A stretch of 43,953 bases of DNA from Gammaproteobacteria bacterium (GTDB lineage Bacteria; Pseudomonadota; Gammaproteobacteria; Magnimaribacterales; TMED112), in assembly GCA_002716745.1 (NCBI GenBank), contig PBBW01000005.1, positions 46,890-90,842 on the forward strand, given 5' to 3'. The notes beneath the pieces were generated by a model. It made no database searches. It saw only the letters and a program-made list of their open reading frames with translations, and was not told the DNA's origin. The position numbers and the translations under genes were made by a program. Position 1 is the stretch's first letter. Every line of letters starts with the position of its first letter. Positions 23,544 through 32,672 of the stretch are shown piece after piece.

Positions 23544-24597
23544 ATGTATTTAAAAAATTTAAAAGTTTGTTTGTATCTGTTTCTTCGTAAATTACAGGTT
23601 CCCCAAATCCATTAAGTAAAATTAATGAAATACTTTGATTTGATGAATTCTTCTTGTCAGATTTCATAAAGTTATAAATTTTATTTGGATCTAATTCTAT
23701 TTTAGAGAAATCATAGTTAATTGATCTCAAAAGATTAGAAGATTTATTAAAATCATTTTTACTCAATAATTCTTGGTCATATGAATATTGAAGAGCCATT
23801 AACATTCCAATCGCAACTGCATGACCATGGAGTATTGAGTTTTCTACATTTGCAGATTCAATTCCATGCCCAAAAGTATGACCAAAGTTTAAAAATTTTC
23901 TTTTACCAGCTTCAAGGAAGTCTTCGTTAACAATATCTTTTTTAATGTTTATTGATCTATTTATGATTTCCTCAAGAGATTTTGTATTTCTTTGATTAAT
24001 TGCCTCAATATTTTCATAGATATAATCAGTTTCAGCCTCAGATGTAATAAGAGCATGTTTAATAATTTCTGAGACCCCAGTGAGATACTGTTGTTTATCT
24101 TGCGACATCAGGAATTCAGTACAAATTACAATTTCATTAGGATTATAAAACGACCCAATTAAATTTTTTACTTCTAGAAAGTTAATAGCAGTCTTTCCTC
24201 CTATACATGCATCAACTTGAGATAGAAGTGAAGTCGGAATTAAACAAAGTTTTATACCTCTCTTAAACGTTGACGCAATAAAGCCTACTAAATCTGTCGT
24301 AGCTCCACCACCAATTGCAACAACAGTGTCATTACGTTGAACATTAATTTCATGTAAAAACTCGTAACATTGTTGTAGCTTAGCGAAACCTTTATCTCTT
24401 TCAGGATCCTCCAAAACAAAAATTTCTAATTCAAGCTTTCCTAGGACATTGGAAATTACATTGTTGCTTTCAAGGACCGCCTTATCAATAAATACAACTT
24501 TAGGTTGAATGTTTTCAAGGTATTGCAAAACACTTTCAATACTCACCAATGAATTAACAGTTACTTCTGAACTTTTCTGACTTATTTTAAAATTCAT
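23521..24597 (-). CDS. aroB: 3-dehydroquinate synthase
   Basis: This 358-residue enzyme converts DAHP to 3-dehydroquinate, the second shikimate-pathway step, using NAD and a divalent metal. GGGATTD (residues 96-102) is the NAD loop; CIGGKTAINF, GVSEIIKHALI, FGHTFGHGIE and HGHAVAIGM carry substrate and metal ligands. It overlaps aroK by 11 bp upstream and hemE by 23 bp downstream. Confidence 0.96.
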   Translation of the reverse strand: MNFKISQKSSEVTVNSLVSIESVLQYLENIQPKVVFIDKAVLESNNVISNVLGKLELEIFVLEDPERDKGFAKLQQCYEFLHEINVQRNDTVVAIGGGATTDLVGFIASTFKRGIKLCLIPTSLLSQVDACIGGKTAINFLEVKNLIGSFYNPNEIVICTEFLMSQDKQQYLTGVSEIIKHALITSEAETDYIYENIEAINQRNTKSLEEIINRSINIKKDIVNEDFLEAGKRKFLNFGHTFGHGIESANVENSILHGHAVAIGMLMALQYSYDQELLSKNDFNKSSNLLRSINYDFSKIELDPNKIYNFMKSDKKNSSNQSISLILLNGFGEPVIYEETDTNKLLNFLNTFAKDFEK

Positions 24598-25090
24598 AAT
24601 ATTCCATAATTTTTTTCACAGTTTCCCTAATATCTGTGTTTGAAGTATCAAGTGTTAAATTTGAAATGGAAGAATAAATTTTTCTTCTTTCATTGTAAAG
24701 CTGCTCAAATTCTTTGTAATTTAGATTTTTCAATAAAGGCCTGTCATCCTTACGTTTCGATGCCCTTTGAAATAATATATCAGGATAGGCATCTAAAAAA
24801 ATTACCTCATTCCCCAAAAAATGGTTTTTACAACCTGAGTTGAGTGGAGCCCCACCTCCAGTAGATATAACTTTTTCATTATCGATGGCTATTATTTCTG
24901 AGAAACATTCAGCCTCTATTTTTCGAAAATACTCTTCGCCATTATCCTCAAAAATTTTTGGAATTTTCGAATTATGTCTTTTTTCAATCCAATGATCTAA
25001 ATCGTAAAAATCTTTTGATATTTTCCCTGCGAGCCTATTTCCCACTAAAGATTTTCCAGCCCCCATCATTCCAATTAAAATTATGTTCAT
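24587..25090 (-). CDS. aroK: Shikimate kinase
   Basis: This 167-residue kinase phosphorylates shikimate with ATP. The P-loop is GMMGAGKS (7-14), Asp32-Leu-Asp (DLD) and the FRKIEAE block bind shikimate, ISTGGGAP is the family's Gly-rich loop, and KDDRPLL is the lid arginine segment. It is the first gene of aroK-aroB-hemE. It is divergent from the PBP1A gene with 41 bp between starts, as in many gammaproteobacteria, but without the pilMNOPQ genes that often lie between them. Confidence 0.95.
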   Translation of the reverse strand: MNIILIGMMGAGKSLVGNRLAGKISKDFYDLDHWIEKRHNSKIPKIFEDNGEEYFRKIEAECFSEIIAIDNEKVISTGGGAPLNSGCKNHFLGNEVIFLDAYPDILFQRASKRKDDRPLLKNLNYKEFEQLYNERRKIYSSISNLTLDTSNTDIRETVKKIMEYYEF

Positions 25091-25131
25091 AATGTAAAAT
25101 GTAATTTAAATTGAATAATAATATATATCTA

Positions 25132-27474
25132 ATGATTTTGAGACCATTACTGATTCTACTTCAGATATTTTTTATATTGATAGGGGCCCTTTATCTGTCA
25201 TTCTCGAGAGACTTGCCATCTGTTGAGACAATTACAGAGATAAAACTAACAAATCCAATGCGCATCTATACAAAAGATGAAAAACTTATTGGATTATTTG
25301 GTTCAGAAAAAAGGAAGATAATCTCTTACGATGAAATCCCAGAGACTTTAAAACATGCAATCATATCTGCAGAGGATGCAGGCTTTTTTAATCACTCTGG
25401 TGTCAAATTTACAAGTTTACTAAGAGCTGCTTACGGCCAATTAACTGGGCGATCATTAGGTGGTGGAGGGACAATAACAATGCAAGTTGTTCGTAATTAT
25501 GTTCTTTCATTTGAAAGGACATATGAAAGGAAAATAAGAGAAATAATCCTTGCATTCAAATTAGAAGATAGCTTTTCGAAAGAAAAAATATTTGAGCTCT
25601 ATTTCAATAAGGCTTACTTAGGGAACAGAAATTATGGTTTTGCAGCGGCATATCAATTTTATTTTGGGGGAGATTTTTCAAACGCAACAAATTCAGAATC
25701 TGCATTATTAGCAGCTATACTTCAGCGTCCATCAAAAACTAATCCTATAAATGATCCTGTAGCTACAAAAGCAAGAAGAGACTTAATTTTAAATCTCATG
25801 TATCAAAATGGCCACATTACACAAAAAGAGCTTGTTACCTCAAAAAAAGAAGATGTGACCACGAAAAGTTTTGGTCCTCAGATTGATATCGAGGCAAAAT
25901 ATATATCCGAATCAATTAGAGAGGAACTAATCAAAAAATTTGGTGTGTCTGCGTATGAAGATGGTTTTAATGTTTTTACAACAATAGATTCAAAAAAACA
26001 GAAGAATGCGGTTAAGTCATTAAGAGAAAATCTTTATAAGTACCAAAGAAGAGCAGGTTGGGAAGAAGAAGCAGTTATCAAGGATCTAAATTTCAATGTC
26101 TTAAAAATGCTCTATTTGCCTAATCGTTTATTTTTGCTTCCAAAACAAATTAACTTTGAAAAAGTCTCAGAAATGAACCTTAGTAAAATAAGCCAAATTC
26201 TTTCAGAAGTTCCACAGTTTAATAACTCTTCAAATGCAATTGTAATTAATATTGAGGATGATTTAATCCATGTTTTAGATCAAGATTTAAATATGTTCCA
26301 AATTGAATGGAATGCAGAAGAATTTTCATCAAACGGTTTTCAATCCTTCTTTGATTTTCTTGAAGAGGGCAGCCTTATCAACTTCAAAGAGGAATTAGAG
26401 AGTTATAGTATTGTTCAAATACCCGAAGCAGAGGCTGCATTTGTTGCAATGAGTTCTGAAAGCGGTGAAGTTCAAGCATATATTGGGGGATTTGATTTTA
26501 AACGTTCGAAGTTTGATCGAGCGAAAAAATCTCAACTTATGGTTGGATCAAGTATTAAACCTTTTATATATGCATGCGCTTTTGAAAACGGCTTAAATCC
26601 CTCATCGGTATTTCTAGATGGTCCAATAACATTACAAGATGAGCTGCTTGAGGATATTTGGAGACCAAAAAATAATTCAGGTGACTTTTTAGGGCCTGTT
26701 CGTTTAAGAGAGTCTTTAATTGATTCTTTAAACTTAGTATCAATTAAATTGGTTAGATATTTGGGATTAGATAAGACCTTAGAATGTTTAAGAAAATACA
26801 GTTTTGGTGAATCTTTATTACCAGAAAATCTCTCAGTAGCACTAGGAACAGGCACTACAAATCCATTAGATTTTGTTGAGAATTATTCCATATTCACTAA
26901 CAAAGGGAATCTTATTGAATCCCATATTATTGATAGAGTTGAGGATATTAATGGAAATATTGTCTATGATCCAAATCATAAATATACAAGTGGAAAAATC
27001 CCCTTAGTCAAAAAAGTTTTGGATGAAAGGGTTGCATTTATGCTTGCCGATATTTTAAAAGATACTCTTTACAGAACTTCAGTTGCAAAATCTTTTGATC
27101 TACCGTTAGAAAATCTTGGAGGAAAGTCTGGAACAACAAATAATTCTACTAGCACGTGGTATGCAGGTTTTGCTGGAGATATGATAATTGCAGTATGGGT
27201 TGGTAAAGATAATTTCAGTTCATTAGGGGATGAAGAGTTTGGTGGAACCATTGCTTTGCCAATCTGGTTGGATTTTTTATCTCACTCCAAAGATAGCATC
27301 GTAGACAAGCCCTTGATCCTACCTGAGGGAGTTTCAGTAGTGAGGGTGAACAAAAAAACTGGCAACATCTCAAATACATTTGATGATAGTGTTTTTGAGT
27401 TTTTCTTGGAGGAGAATTTAGAGCAATTACTTGAGGAAGCTTACAAAACCGATTTCTTAAATGTATTTGATTAA
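25132..27474 (+). CDS. mrcA: Bifunctional penicillin-binding protein 1A
   Basis: This class A PBP of 780 residues has an N-terminal membrane anchor, a GT51 transglycosylase domain (EDAGFFNHSGV with the catalytic Glu, GGGTITMQ, KIREIILAFKLE), an OB-like linker region, and a transpeptidase domain. Transpeptidase motifs are SSIK (Ser near 474 and Lys near 477), SLN and KSGTT. It polymerises and cross-links peptidoglycan in the periplasm. ATG 25132 is preferred to the TTG at 25111 because the anchor begins at once. The C-terminus is close to the convergent phosphohexomutase stop (2 bp). Confidence 0.95.
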   Translation: MILRPLLILLQIFFILIGALYLSFSRDLPSVETITEIKLTNPMRIYTKDEKLIGLFGSEKRKIISYDEIPETLKHAIISAEDAGFFNHSGVKFTSLLRAAYGQLTGRSLGGGGTITMQVVRNYVLSFERTYERKIREIILAFKLEDSFSKEKIFELYFNKAYLGNRNYGFAAAYQFYFGGDFSNATNSESALLAAILQRPSKTNPINDPVATKARRDLILNLMYQNGHITQKELVTSKKEDVTTKSFGPQIDIEAKYISESIREELIKKFGVSAYEDGFNVFTTIDSKKQKNAVKSLRENLYKYQRRAGWEEEAVIKDLNFNVLKMLYLPNRLFLLPKQINFEKVSEMNLSKISQILSEVPQFNNSSNAIVINIEDDLIHVLDQDLNMFQIEWNAEEFSSNGFQSFFDFLEEGSLINFKEELESYSIVQIPEAEAAFVAMSSESGEVQAYIGGFDFKRSKFDRAKKSQLMVGSSIKPFIYACAFENGLNPSSVFLDGPITLQDELLEDIWRPKNNSGDFLGPVRLRESLIDSLNLVSIKLVRYLGLDKTLECLRKYSFGESLLPENLSVALGTGTTNPLDFVENYSIFTNKGNLIESHIIDRVEDINGNIVYDPNHKYTSGKIPLVKKVLDERVAFMLADILKDTLYRTSVAKSFDLPLENLGGKSGTTNNSTSTWYAGFAGDMIIAVWVGKDNFSSLGDEEFGGTIALPIWLDFLSHSKDSIVDKPLILPEGVSVVRVNKKTGNISNTFDDSVFEFFLEENLEQLLEEAYKTDFLNVFD

Positions 27475-27476
27475 AT

Positions 27477-28838
27477 CTATGTGTATTTTAATTCTAGATT
27501 GGGAAAAATTCTTTTGAGGTTTTTTTCAAATTCAATTTGTATTTTATTCAAGCTTTCCTTCGAGTTACCCTCAAACCTTAATACTAGCTTGGGAGATGTA
27601 TTTGATGCTCTTATCAGACCCCAACAATCCTTATAACTTACCCTCACACCATCAAGAAGATTGATATCAGCATTAGGAAAATCCATTTGCTCCGTAAACT
27701 GCTCAACAAAGAGAAATTTTTCTTCATCAAGAACATTTAAATTTAGTTCCTCAGTTGAAAAACTTTTTGGAAATTCAGCAATAATCTCATTTAGATCTTT
27801 ATTATTTTGCGAGACAATACTAGAAATGACAGCTGCAGTATAAATAGCATCATCAAACCCATACCATTTATAATTTATAAAAATATGTCCAGACATTTCT
27901 CCCCCTAAAATGGCAGATGTTTCTTTGATAGTATTTTTTATATTGAAATGCCCTGTTTTTTCCATGATAGGTTTACCACCATGGCTCTTAATTAATTTAG
28001 GCAATTCATTTGAGCACTTAACGTCATAAACAACTGGCCCTTTTTTAAATTTTAAAAAATAAGAGCTCAAAAGCATTATGATGTGATCTGAGAGAACCTG
28101 GTTACCTGATCTTGTAATTAAGCCAACTCTATCGCCATCACCATCAAATGCAAAACCAAGATCTGCTTTATTTTCCTCAATTGTACGTTTAAGCTGCACT
28201 AAATTTTTTTCTTTTCCTGGATCGGGATGATGATTGGGAAAATTTCCATCTGGCTCCTCATTAATAGAGATTATATCTATACCTATACCTTCAAAAACTT
28301 TACGAGCTAGAGGTCCTGAAGCTCCATTTCCAGCATCCAAGACAACTTTTAATGGCTTTTTTATAAGAATCTTTTCTTTTATTTCATTCAAATACTGATC
28401 TGTAAAATCATGACTAATAACTTTTCCATCTTTCTTTTTATTTTCTTTGAAGTTAACTACTTTATCTTTTATTTCTAGGCCTGAAACAGGATTACCTTTA
28501 ATTACAATCTTCATCCCATTATCTTCTTTGGGATTATGACTTCCTGTAATCATTACACCATGTTCACTCCCAGTAGCCTTAGTCGCATAGTACACCATAG
28601 GCGTTGGAACTAAGCCTAAGTCATGAACATCAACACCAATAGAAGTGATACCAACTATAAGATTTTTTTTAATTCTATCTTTTGAGAGCCTGCTATCATG
28701 ACCAACATAAATAGATTGATCGCCCGCTTTAACAACATAATTACCCAGAACAGAACCTATTTTTTGAACGACATTATCCGTTAAATCTTCATAAGCATTT
28801 CCTCTAATGTCGTATGCTCTAAAAATATTTTCGTTCAT
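27477..28838 (-). CDS. algC: Phosphomannomutase / phosphoglucomutase
   Basis: This 453-residue alpha-D-phosphohexomutase interconverts hexose 1- and 6-phosphates and supplies GDP-mannose or UDP-glucose precursors for surface glycans. FRAYDIRG (6-13), the phosphoserine loop MITGSHNP (Ser100), the metal loop DGDGDR and the sugar-binding GGEMSGH are in order, followed by the C-terminal phosphate-binding domain (RASNTSPKLVLRFE). The length matches Pseudomonas AlgC. Whether Man or Glc is preferred cannot be told, so the symbol is by similarity. It lies near glycosyltransferase and lipid A genes on the other strand. Confidence 0.9.
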   Translation of the reverse strand: MNENIFRAYDIRGNAYEDLTDNVVQKIGSVLGNYVVKAGDQSIYVGHDSRLSKDRIKKNLIVGITSIGVDVHDLGLVPTPMVYYATKATGSEHGVMITGSHNPKEDNGMKIVIKGNPVSGLEIKDKVVNFKENKKKDGKVISHDFTDQYLNEIKEKILIKKPLKVVLDAGNGASGPLARKVFEGIGIDIISINEEPDGNFPNHHPDPGKEKNLVQLKRTIEENKADLGFAFDGDGDRVGLITRSGNQVLSDHIIMLLSSYFLKFKKGPVVYDVKCSNELPKLIKSHGGKPIMEKTGHFNIKNTIKETSAILGGEMSGHIFINYKWYGFDDAIYTAAVISSIVSQNNKDLNEIIAEFPKSFSTEELNLNVLDEEKFLFVEQFTEQMDFPNADINLLDGVRVSYKDCWGLIRASNTSPKLVLRFEGNSKESLNKIQIEFEKNLKRIFPNLELKYT

Positions 28839-28864
28839 TTGGTTTCCAAAATCGGTTACAAGTA

Positions 28865-28872
28865 ATTATACT
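28865..28872. promoter_or_regulatory. Overlapping divergent -10 elements (ATTATACT)
   Basis: The 40-bp gap between the phosphohexomutase and ilvE starts has TATACT on the plus strand (28867-28872), ending 6 nt before the ilvE ATG, and TATAAT on the minus strand (28870-28865). This repeats the arrangement at 20877-20884. The ilvE transcript would be leaderless. Confidence 0.42.
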
Positions 28873-28878
28873 ACCTCT

Positions 28879-29787
28879 ATGTCAGATACGTATTGGGTTG
28901 ACGGCAAATATCTTAAAAAGGAAGATGTTTCTATAAGCCCACTAACACACACTTTTCACTATGGCCTTGGAGTTTTTGAGGGAGTCAGATCTTATGGAGC
29001 TGAAGATGGAAGTGTAAATATCTTCAGACTAGATGAGCACACAAATAGACTTCTTGAATCTGCAAAAATAACTGGCATCGATATTAACTTTTCATATGAT
29101 GAAATTTTTGATGCTCAGATACAGGTTGTAAAAAAATCGAATCTACAAAATGCTTACATAAGACCCTTGCTTTATCTTGGTAGTGAGCGCTTAGGCTTAG
29201 ATATTGATGGAATAGATTCTCATGCAATGGTAACTTGTTGGGAGTGGCCAGCCTATTTTGGTGAAGATGCACTGGAAAAGGGAATCGATGTAATGGTATC
29301 TTCATTTACAAGACAATTTCCAAATAGTTTAATGACAAAATCTAAGATTAGTGGTGGATACGTTAATGGAATAATGGCTCATGACCAAGCAAAGAAAAAT
29401 GGATATCAAGAGGCGGTACTTCTCGATACTAATGGATTTGTTGCAGAGGGAAGCGGACAAAATATTTTTGTAGTAAAAGATGGATCTTTAATTACACCCT
29501 CATTAAATTGTTGCCTAAATGGGATTACAAGGAGGTCGGTTTTAAAGTTTGCGGAAGATGAAAATATTGATGTAATTGAGCGAAATATTACCCGAGATGA
29601 ATTATATACTGCAGATGAATTATTTTTTTGCGGAACAGCAGTTGAGATAACCCCAATCAGATCAGTTGATAAAAAACTTATTTGTAATGGAAATAGGGGT
29701 GAAATAACAAATTTAATACAATCATTGTACCTTGATACTGTTCAAGGCAAATCTAAAAAATATCAAGATTGGCTCACTAGAGTTTAA
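28879..29787 (+). CDS. ilvE: Branched-chain amino acid aminotransferase
   Basis: This 302-residue fold-IV PLP transaminase makes Leu, Ile and Val from their 2-oxo acids. VSISPLTHTFHYGLGVFEG and RPLLYLGSERLG are typical; the PLP lysine is probably Lys156 in SKISGGYVN, and GFVAEGSGQNIF and LNGITRRSV bind PLP phosphate. A longer frame from 28807 overlaps the divergent gene and lacks family similarity, so ATG 28879 is the start. The stop shares a base with the next gene's ATG, although the product has no known link to glycan synthesis. Confidence 0.94.
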   Translation: MSDTYWVDGKYLKKEDVSISPLTHTFHYGLGVFEGVRSYGAEDGSVNIFRLDEHTNRLLESAKITGIDINFSYDEIFDAQIQVVKKSNLQNAYIRPLLYLGSERLGLDIDGIDSHAMVTCWEWPAYFGEDALEKGIDVMVSSFTRQFPNSLMTKSKISGGYVNGIMAHDQAKKNGYQEAVLLDTNGFVAEGSGQNIFVVKDGSLITPSLNCCLNGITRRSVLKFAEDENIDVIERNITRDELYTADELFFCGTAVEITPIRSVDKKLICNGNRGEITNLIQSLYLDTVQGKSKKYQDWLTRV

Positions 29788-31019
29788 TGAAAAAACTCAA
29801 AATTGCTTTCTTAAGCTATAGGAGTGATCCATTTTCTGGAGGCCAAGGGATCTATTTAAAAAATGTCTGTGAGTCTTTAGCTGATTACGGACACGAAATT
29901 ACAATCTATTCAGGAAGCCCTTTACCAATTGTCTCCAGTAAAATTTCAATTGTTGAGGTTGAAACTCCAAAATATTTTGAGACGTTTAGTTTTTCTAAAA
30001 GAATTAAAATTTTTAAAAATCAACCAAAAAGTCCTTTGGAATTCCAAGATTTTTTTGAAACAATTACTGGAACCTTTTCCGAACCAATGTTTTTTGGACA
30101 ACGATTACAAAGGAATAATCACTTTAAGGCAAATGAAAAGAAATATGACGTTTTTCATGATAATCAATCTCTTGGCATATATCCGGGCACTATTAAAAGC
30201 AGATTAGTTACTACCCTTCATCATCCAATCCAAATAGATAGAAGTATTGATCTAATGAATGAGAAGTCGGTACTTAAGAGAATATCGATCAATCGCTGGT
30301 ATTCATTTCTTAATTATCAAGAAGCAAATGTGTTCTCATCACGTCTTGTTATAACCCCATCTAATAATTCGAAGAATGATATAACTAAGTTTTTTAAATA
30401 TCCTTCAAATCAAATTGAGGTTTTATGGAATGGGATTAATCTTGACGATTTTCAATTTAGAAAGAAAAAAGATTTTGGTAAGAAACTTGTGACAATAATA
30501 AGTTCAGATGTTCCTATGAAAAATTTAAAAAATATTTTAATTGGCTTTTCAATTGCACTTAAAAATGATGAAGGCCTTACTCTGACAATAGTTGGTGATG
30601 TTAGAGAGGAAAATTTGAAATTAATAAAAAGTCTTGGCTTAGATGATTTTGTAATTATCCATCAAAAACTAACTAAGAAAAAATTAATTGAGATCTTATC
30701 GGCATGCGATATTGGCATAAGTGGTTCTTTATATGAAGGGTTTGGTTTTCCACTCATTGAAATGATTGCTATTGGTTTACCAATACTGGCTTCAAATAAG
30801 GGGTCTCTTCCAGAAATTATGGGAGATGCAGGAATCACTTTTAACCCATATGATCCAAATGAATTATCAGATTCTATTCAGAAATTAGTTAATAATGATG
30901 AAATGCAAAATAAAATTTCAAGTAATTGCCAAATTCGAAGGGATGATTTTTTTGGTTGGGACGAGTATGCTAAAAAGCTTGAATTCTTCTACCAAAAAAT
31001 AATTGATGGACACATTTAA
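29787..31019 (+). CDS. GT4-family glycosyltransferase
   Basis: This 410-residue GT-B glycosyltransferase begins with an N-terminal acceptor domain (YRSDPFSGGQGIYLKNV, GHEITIYSG). The C-terminal donor domain ends in the GT4 motif SGSLYEGFGFPLIE (about 313-326), whose EX7E glutamates bind the sugar nucleotide. GLPILASNKGSLPEIMGDAG follows. Residues 60-115 form a longer acceptor-domain insertion than in many GT4 enzymes. It begins the tight cassette with a methyltransferase (14-bp overlap) and a toroid protein. The donor and acceptor are unknown. Confidence 0.88.
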   Translation: MKKLKIAFLSYRSDPFSGGQGIYLKNVCESLADYGHEITIYSGSPLPIVSSKISIVEVETPKYFETFSFSKRIKIFKNQPKSPLEFQDFFETITGTFSEPMFFGQRLQRNNHFKANEKKYDVFHDNQSLGIYPGTIKSRLVTTLHHPIQIDRSIDLMNEKSVLKRISINRWYSFLNYQEANVFSSRLVITPSNNSKNDITKFFKYPSNQIEVLWNGINLDDFQFRKKKDFGKKLVTIISSDVPMKNLKNILIGFSIALKNDEGLTLTIVGDVREENLKLIKSLGLDDFVIIHQKLTKKKLIEILSACDIGISGSLYEGFGFPLIEMIAIGLPILASNKGSLPEIMGDAGITFNPYDPNELSDSIQKLVNNDEMQNKISSNCQIRRDDFFGWDEYAKKLEFFYQKIIDGHI

Positions 31020-31701
31020 TTTTAATTCTATAAACCTTAAAAAAATTAAATCATTTGCTGATATAGGTTGTGGAAACGGAAGACACTTAAAATCACTTGG
31101 TTTTAAGCTTCAAATGTGCCGTATGACTGGAGTCGATCATTCTTCAAGTGAAATCATGCAGTTGAGATCAGAATTTCAGAATTATATTTGTAAAAATCAA
31201 AATTCATATGAGTTTATTGACGAAGATATAAGAAAACTTTCAATAGATAGCTCATCACAAGATTTGGTAATTTGTTCGGAAGTTTTAGAACATGTTCCAA
31301 ATTTTGAAATGGTTCTTAAAGAGTGTGTACGAATCTTGAAACCAAACGGAGTTTTACTAATAAGTGTGCCCAGCTATCTCCCTGAAAAGTTTTGTTGGCT
31401 TTTCTCAAAAGAATATCAACAAACACCTGGAGGACACATAAGGATTTTTAAGAAAAATTTCCTCAGGGAGGTCTTTAAAAGACAAGGCTTAAAAATATTT
31501 AAGGCACATAGGCAGCATGCTTTTCATTCTTTTTATTGGATAATGAGATCTAAAAATAAAATGAAAGATTCTAAATTTTTGCAATCATTTCATGAGCTCC
31601 TCGTTAAACAGATGTTCGGTAAAGCTAAGATTAGTGAAAGGTTTGAAAAGGTGATTAATCCATTATTTGGAAAGAGTGAGTGCTTCTATTTACATAAATG
31701 A
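31006..31701 (+). CDS. Class I SAM-dependent methyltransferase
   Basis: This 231-residue methyltransferase (type 11-like) has motif I FADIGCGNGRH (residues 17-27), an acidic loop GVDHSSSEI, motif II-like DLVICSEVLEHVP and motif III ILKPNGVLLISVPSY. The C-terminal third (QTPGGHIRIFKKNFL) is typical of glycan- or polyketide-associated methyltransferases. It overlaps the GT4 gene by 14 bp and the toroid gene by ATGA. Substrate unknown. ATG 31006 is used in place of the TTG at 31003. Confidence 0.88.
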   Translation: MDTFNFNSINLKKIKSFADIGCGNGRHLKSLGFKLQMCRMTGVDHSSSEIMQLRSEFQNYICKNQNSYEFIDEDIRKLSIDSSSQDLVICSEVLEHVPNFEMVLKECVRILKPNGVLLISVPSYLPEKFCWLFSKEYQQTPGGHIRIFKKNFLREVFKRQGLKIFKAHRQHAFHSFYWIMRSKNKMKDSKFLQSFHELLVKQMFGKAKISERFEKVINPLFGKSECFYLHK

Positions 31702-32672
31702 ACAAAAGAGAATTTATAGAGAATATATCTTGGATAAAAAGAAATCAGAATGCTGATGGTTCCATACAGTGGGATGAGAAGGGTAAGTGTGATCCCTGGG
31801 ATCACATTGAATGTCTGATTGCTTTGGCAATTTATAATGAAAATGAATCTTTTTTGGCAGGCATTGAATGGGTCAGAAATAATCTAAATGAAGAATTCAT
31901 GGTTGCACCAGTTTTTCATAGACAAAAAGCTAGTGAAGATCATTTTGAGTACCATCATGCTCCTTATTTTGCAGTAGCATTGCTTCAGTATTACTACAGC
32001 TCCAATAACAAGAAAGTTTTACATGATAACTTAGAGATACTTAGAGGAATAGTATTAAAAACTCTTGCTGCACGTGATGAATATGGATATTTTTACTGGG
32101 CAAAGGATGAGAATGGCTTTAATGATAATTCCTTAATTACAGCAACTAGTTCAATTTTTTTGTCACTGAAGTGTGTCTCTGCTATCTATAAAATTTTGGG
32201 GATAAGGTCATTAAAACTGGAAAATGAGATTGCTTCTATAAAACAAACTTTTGATTTGAAATCAAAAAGATTTAATAGGGACAATATTGATAGATCTAGG
32301 TTTTCAATGGATTGTTATTACCCTTATTTAAGTGGTTTAATCATGGATGCAGGTTTAAATAGAAATCTAGAGAAATTCTATGTGAAAGATCTTGGAATAA
32401 AATGTGTCATCGAAGAGCCTTGGGTGACAATTGCTGAGAGCTCAGAAGCTATAATCGCATTATTACGTTCTGGAGATAAAGCTTTTGCTCATAAGATTTT
32501 CGAGAATATTTTGAAATTAAGAGGAACTGATGGGCTATTTCCAACTGGTTATCAATACGAACAGAAAATTTTTTGGCCAGATGAAAAATCTACCTGGACA
32601 AATGCTGCTGTTGTAATAGCCGCAGATGCTCTTTTTGATCTAACAAGCAAAAATAAAGCTATTCTTGTTTAA
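31698..32672 (+). CDS. Alpha/alpha-toroid (prenyltransferase/squalene-cyclase repeat-like) protein
   Basis: This 324-residue protein has repeated helical motifs of the terpenoid-cyclase/prenyltransferase toroid fold but no signal peptide. Conserved blocks I recognise are NADGSIQW (18-25), DPWDHIE (32-38), SRFSMDCYYPYLSG (200-213), PWVTIAESSE (241-250) and GYQYE with WPDEKSTWTNAA (284-304). These same blocks recur in actinobacterial proteins annotated vaguely as prenyltransferase. No DxDD or QW cyclase motif is seen. It is the third gene of the GT4-methyltransferase cassette and overlaps the convergent methyltransferase by 14 bp. Function unknown. Confidence 0.7.
   Translation: MNKREFIENISWIKRNQNADGSIQWDEKGKCDPWDHIECLIALAIYNENESFLAGIEWVRNNLNEEFMVAPVFHRQKASEDHFEYHHAPYFAVALLQYYYSSNNKKVLHDNLEILRGIVLKTLAARDEYGYFYWAKDENGFNDNSLITATSSIFLSLKCVSAIYKILGIRSLKLENEIASIKQTFDLKSKRFNRDNIDRSRFSMDCYYPYLSGLIMDAGLNRNLEKFYVKDLGIKCVIEEPWVTIAESSEAIIALLRSGDKAFAHKIFENILKLRGTDGLFPTGYQYEQKIFWPDEKSTWTNAAVVIAADALFDLTSKNKAILV

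Noticed and set aside
28807-28878. N-terminal extension of ilvE
   Set aside because: The extra 24 codons overlap the divergent phosphohexomutase and have no family similarity; the family N-terminus begins at 28879.
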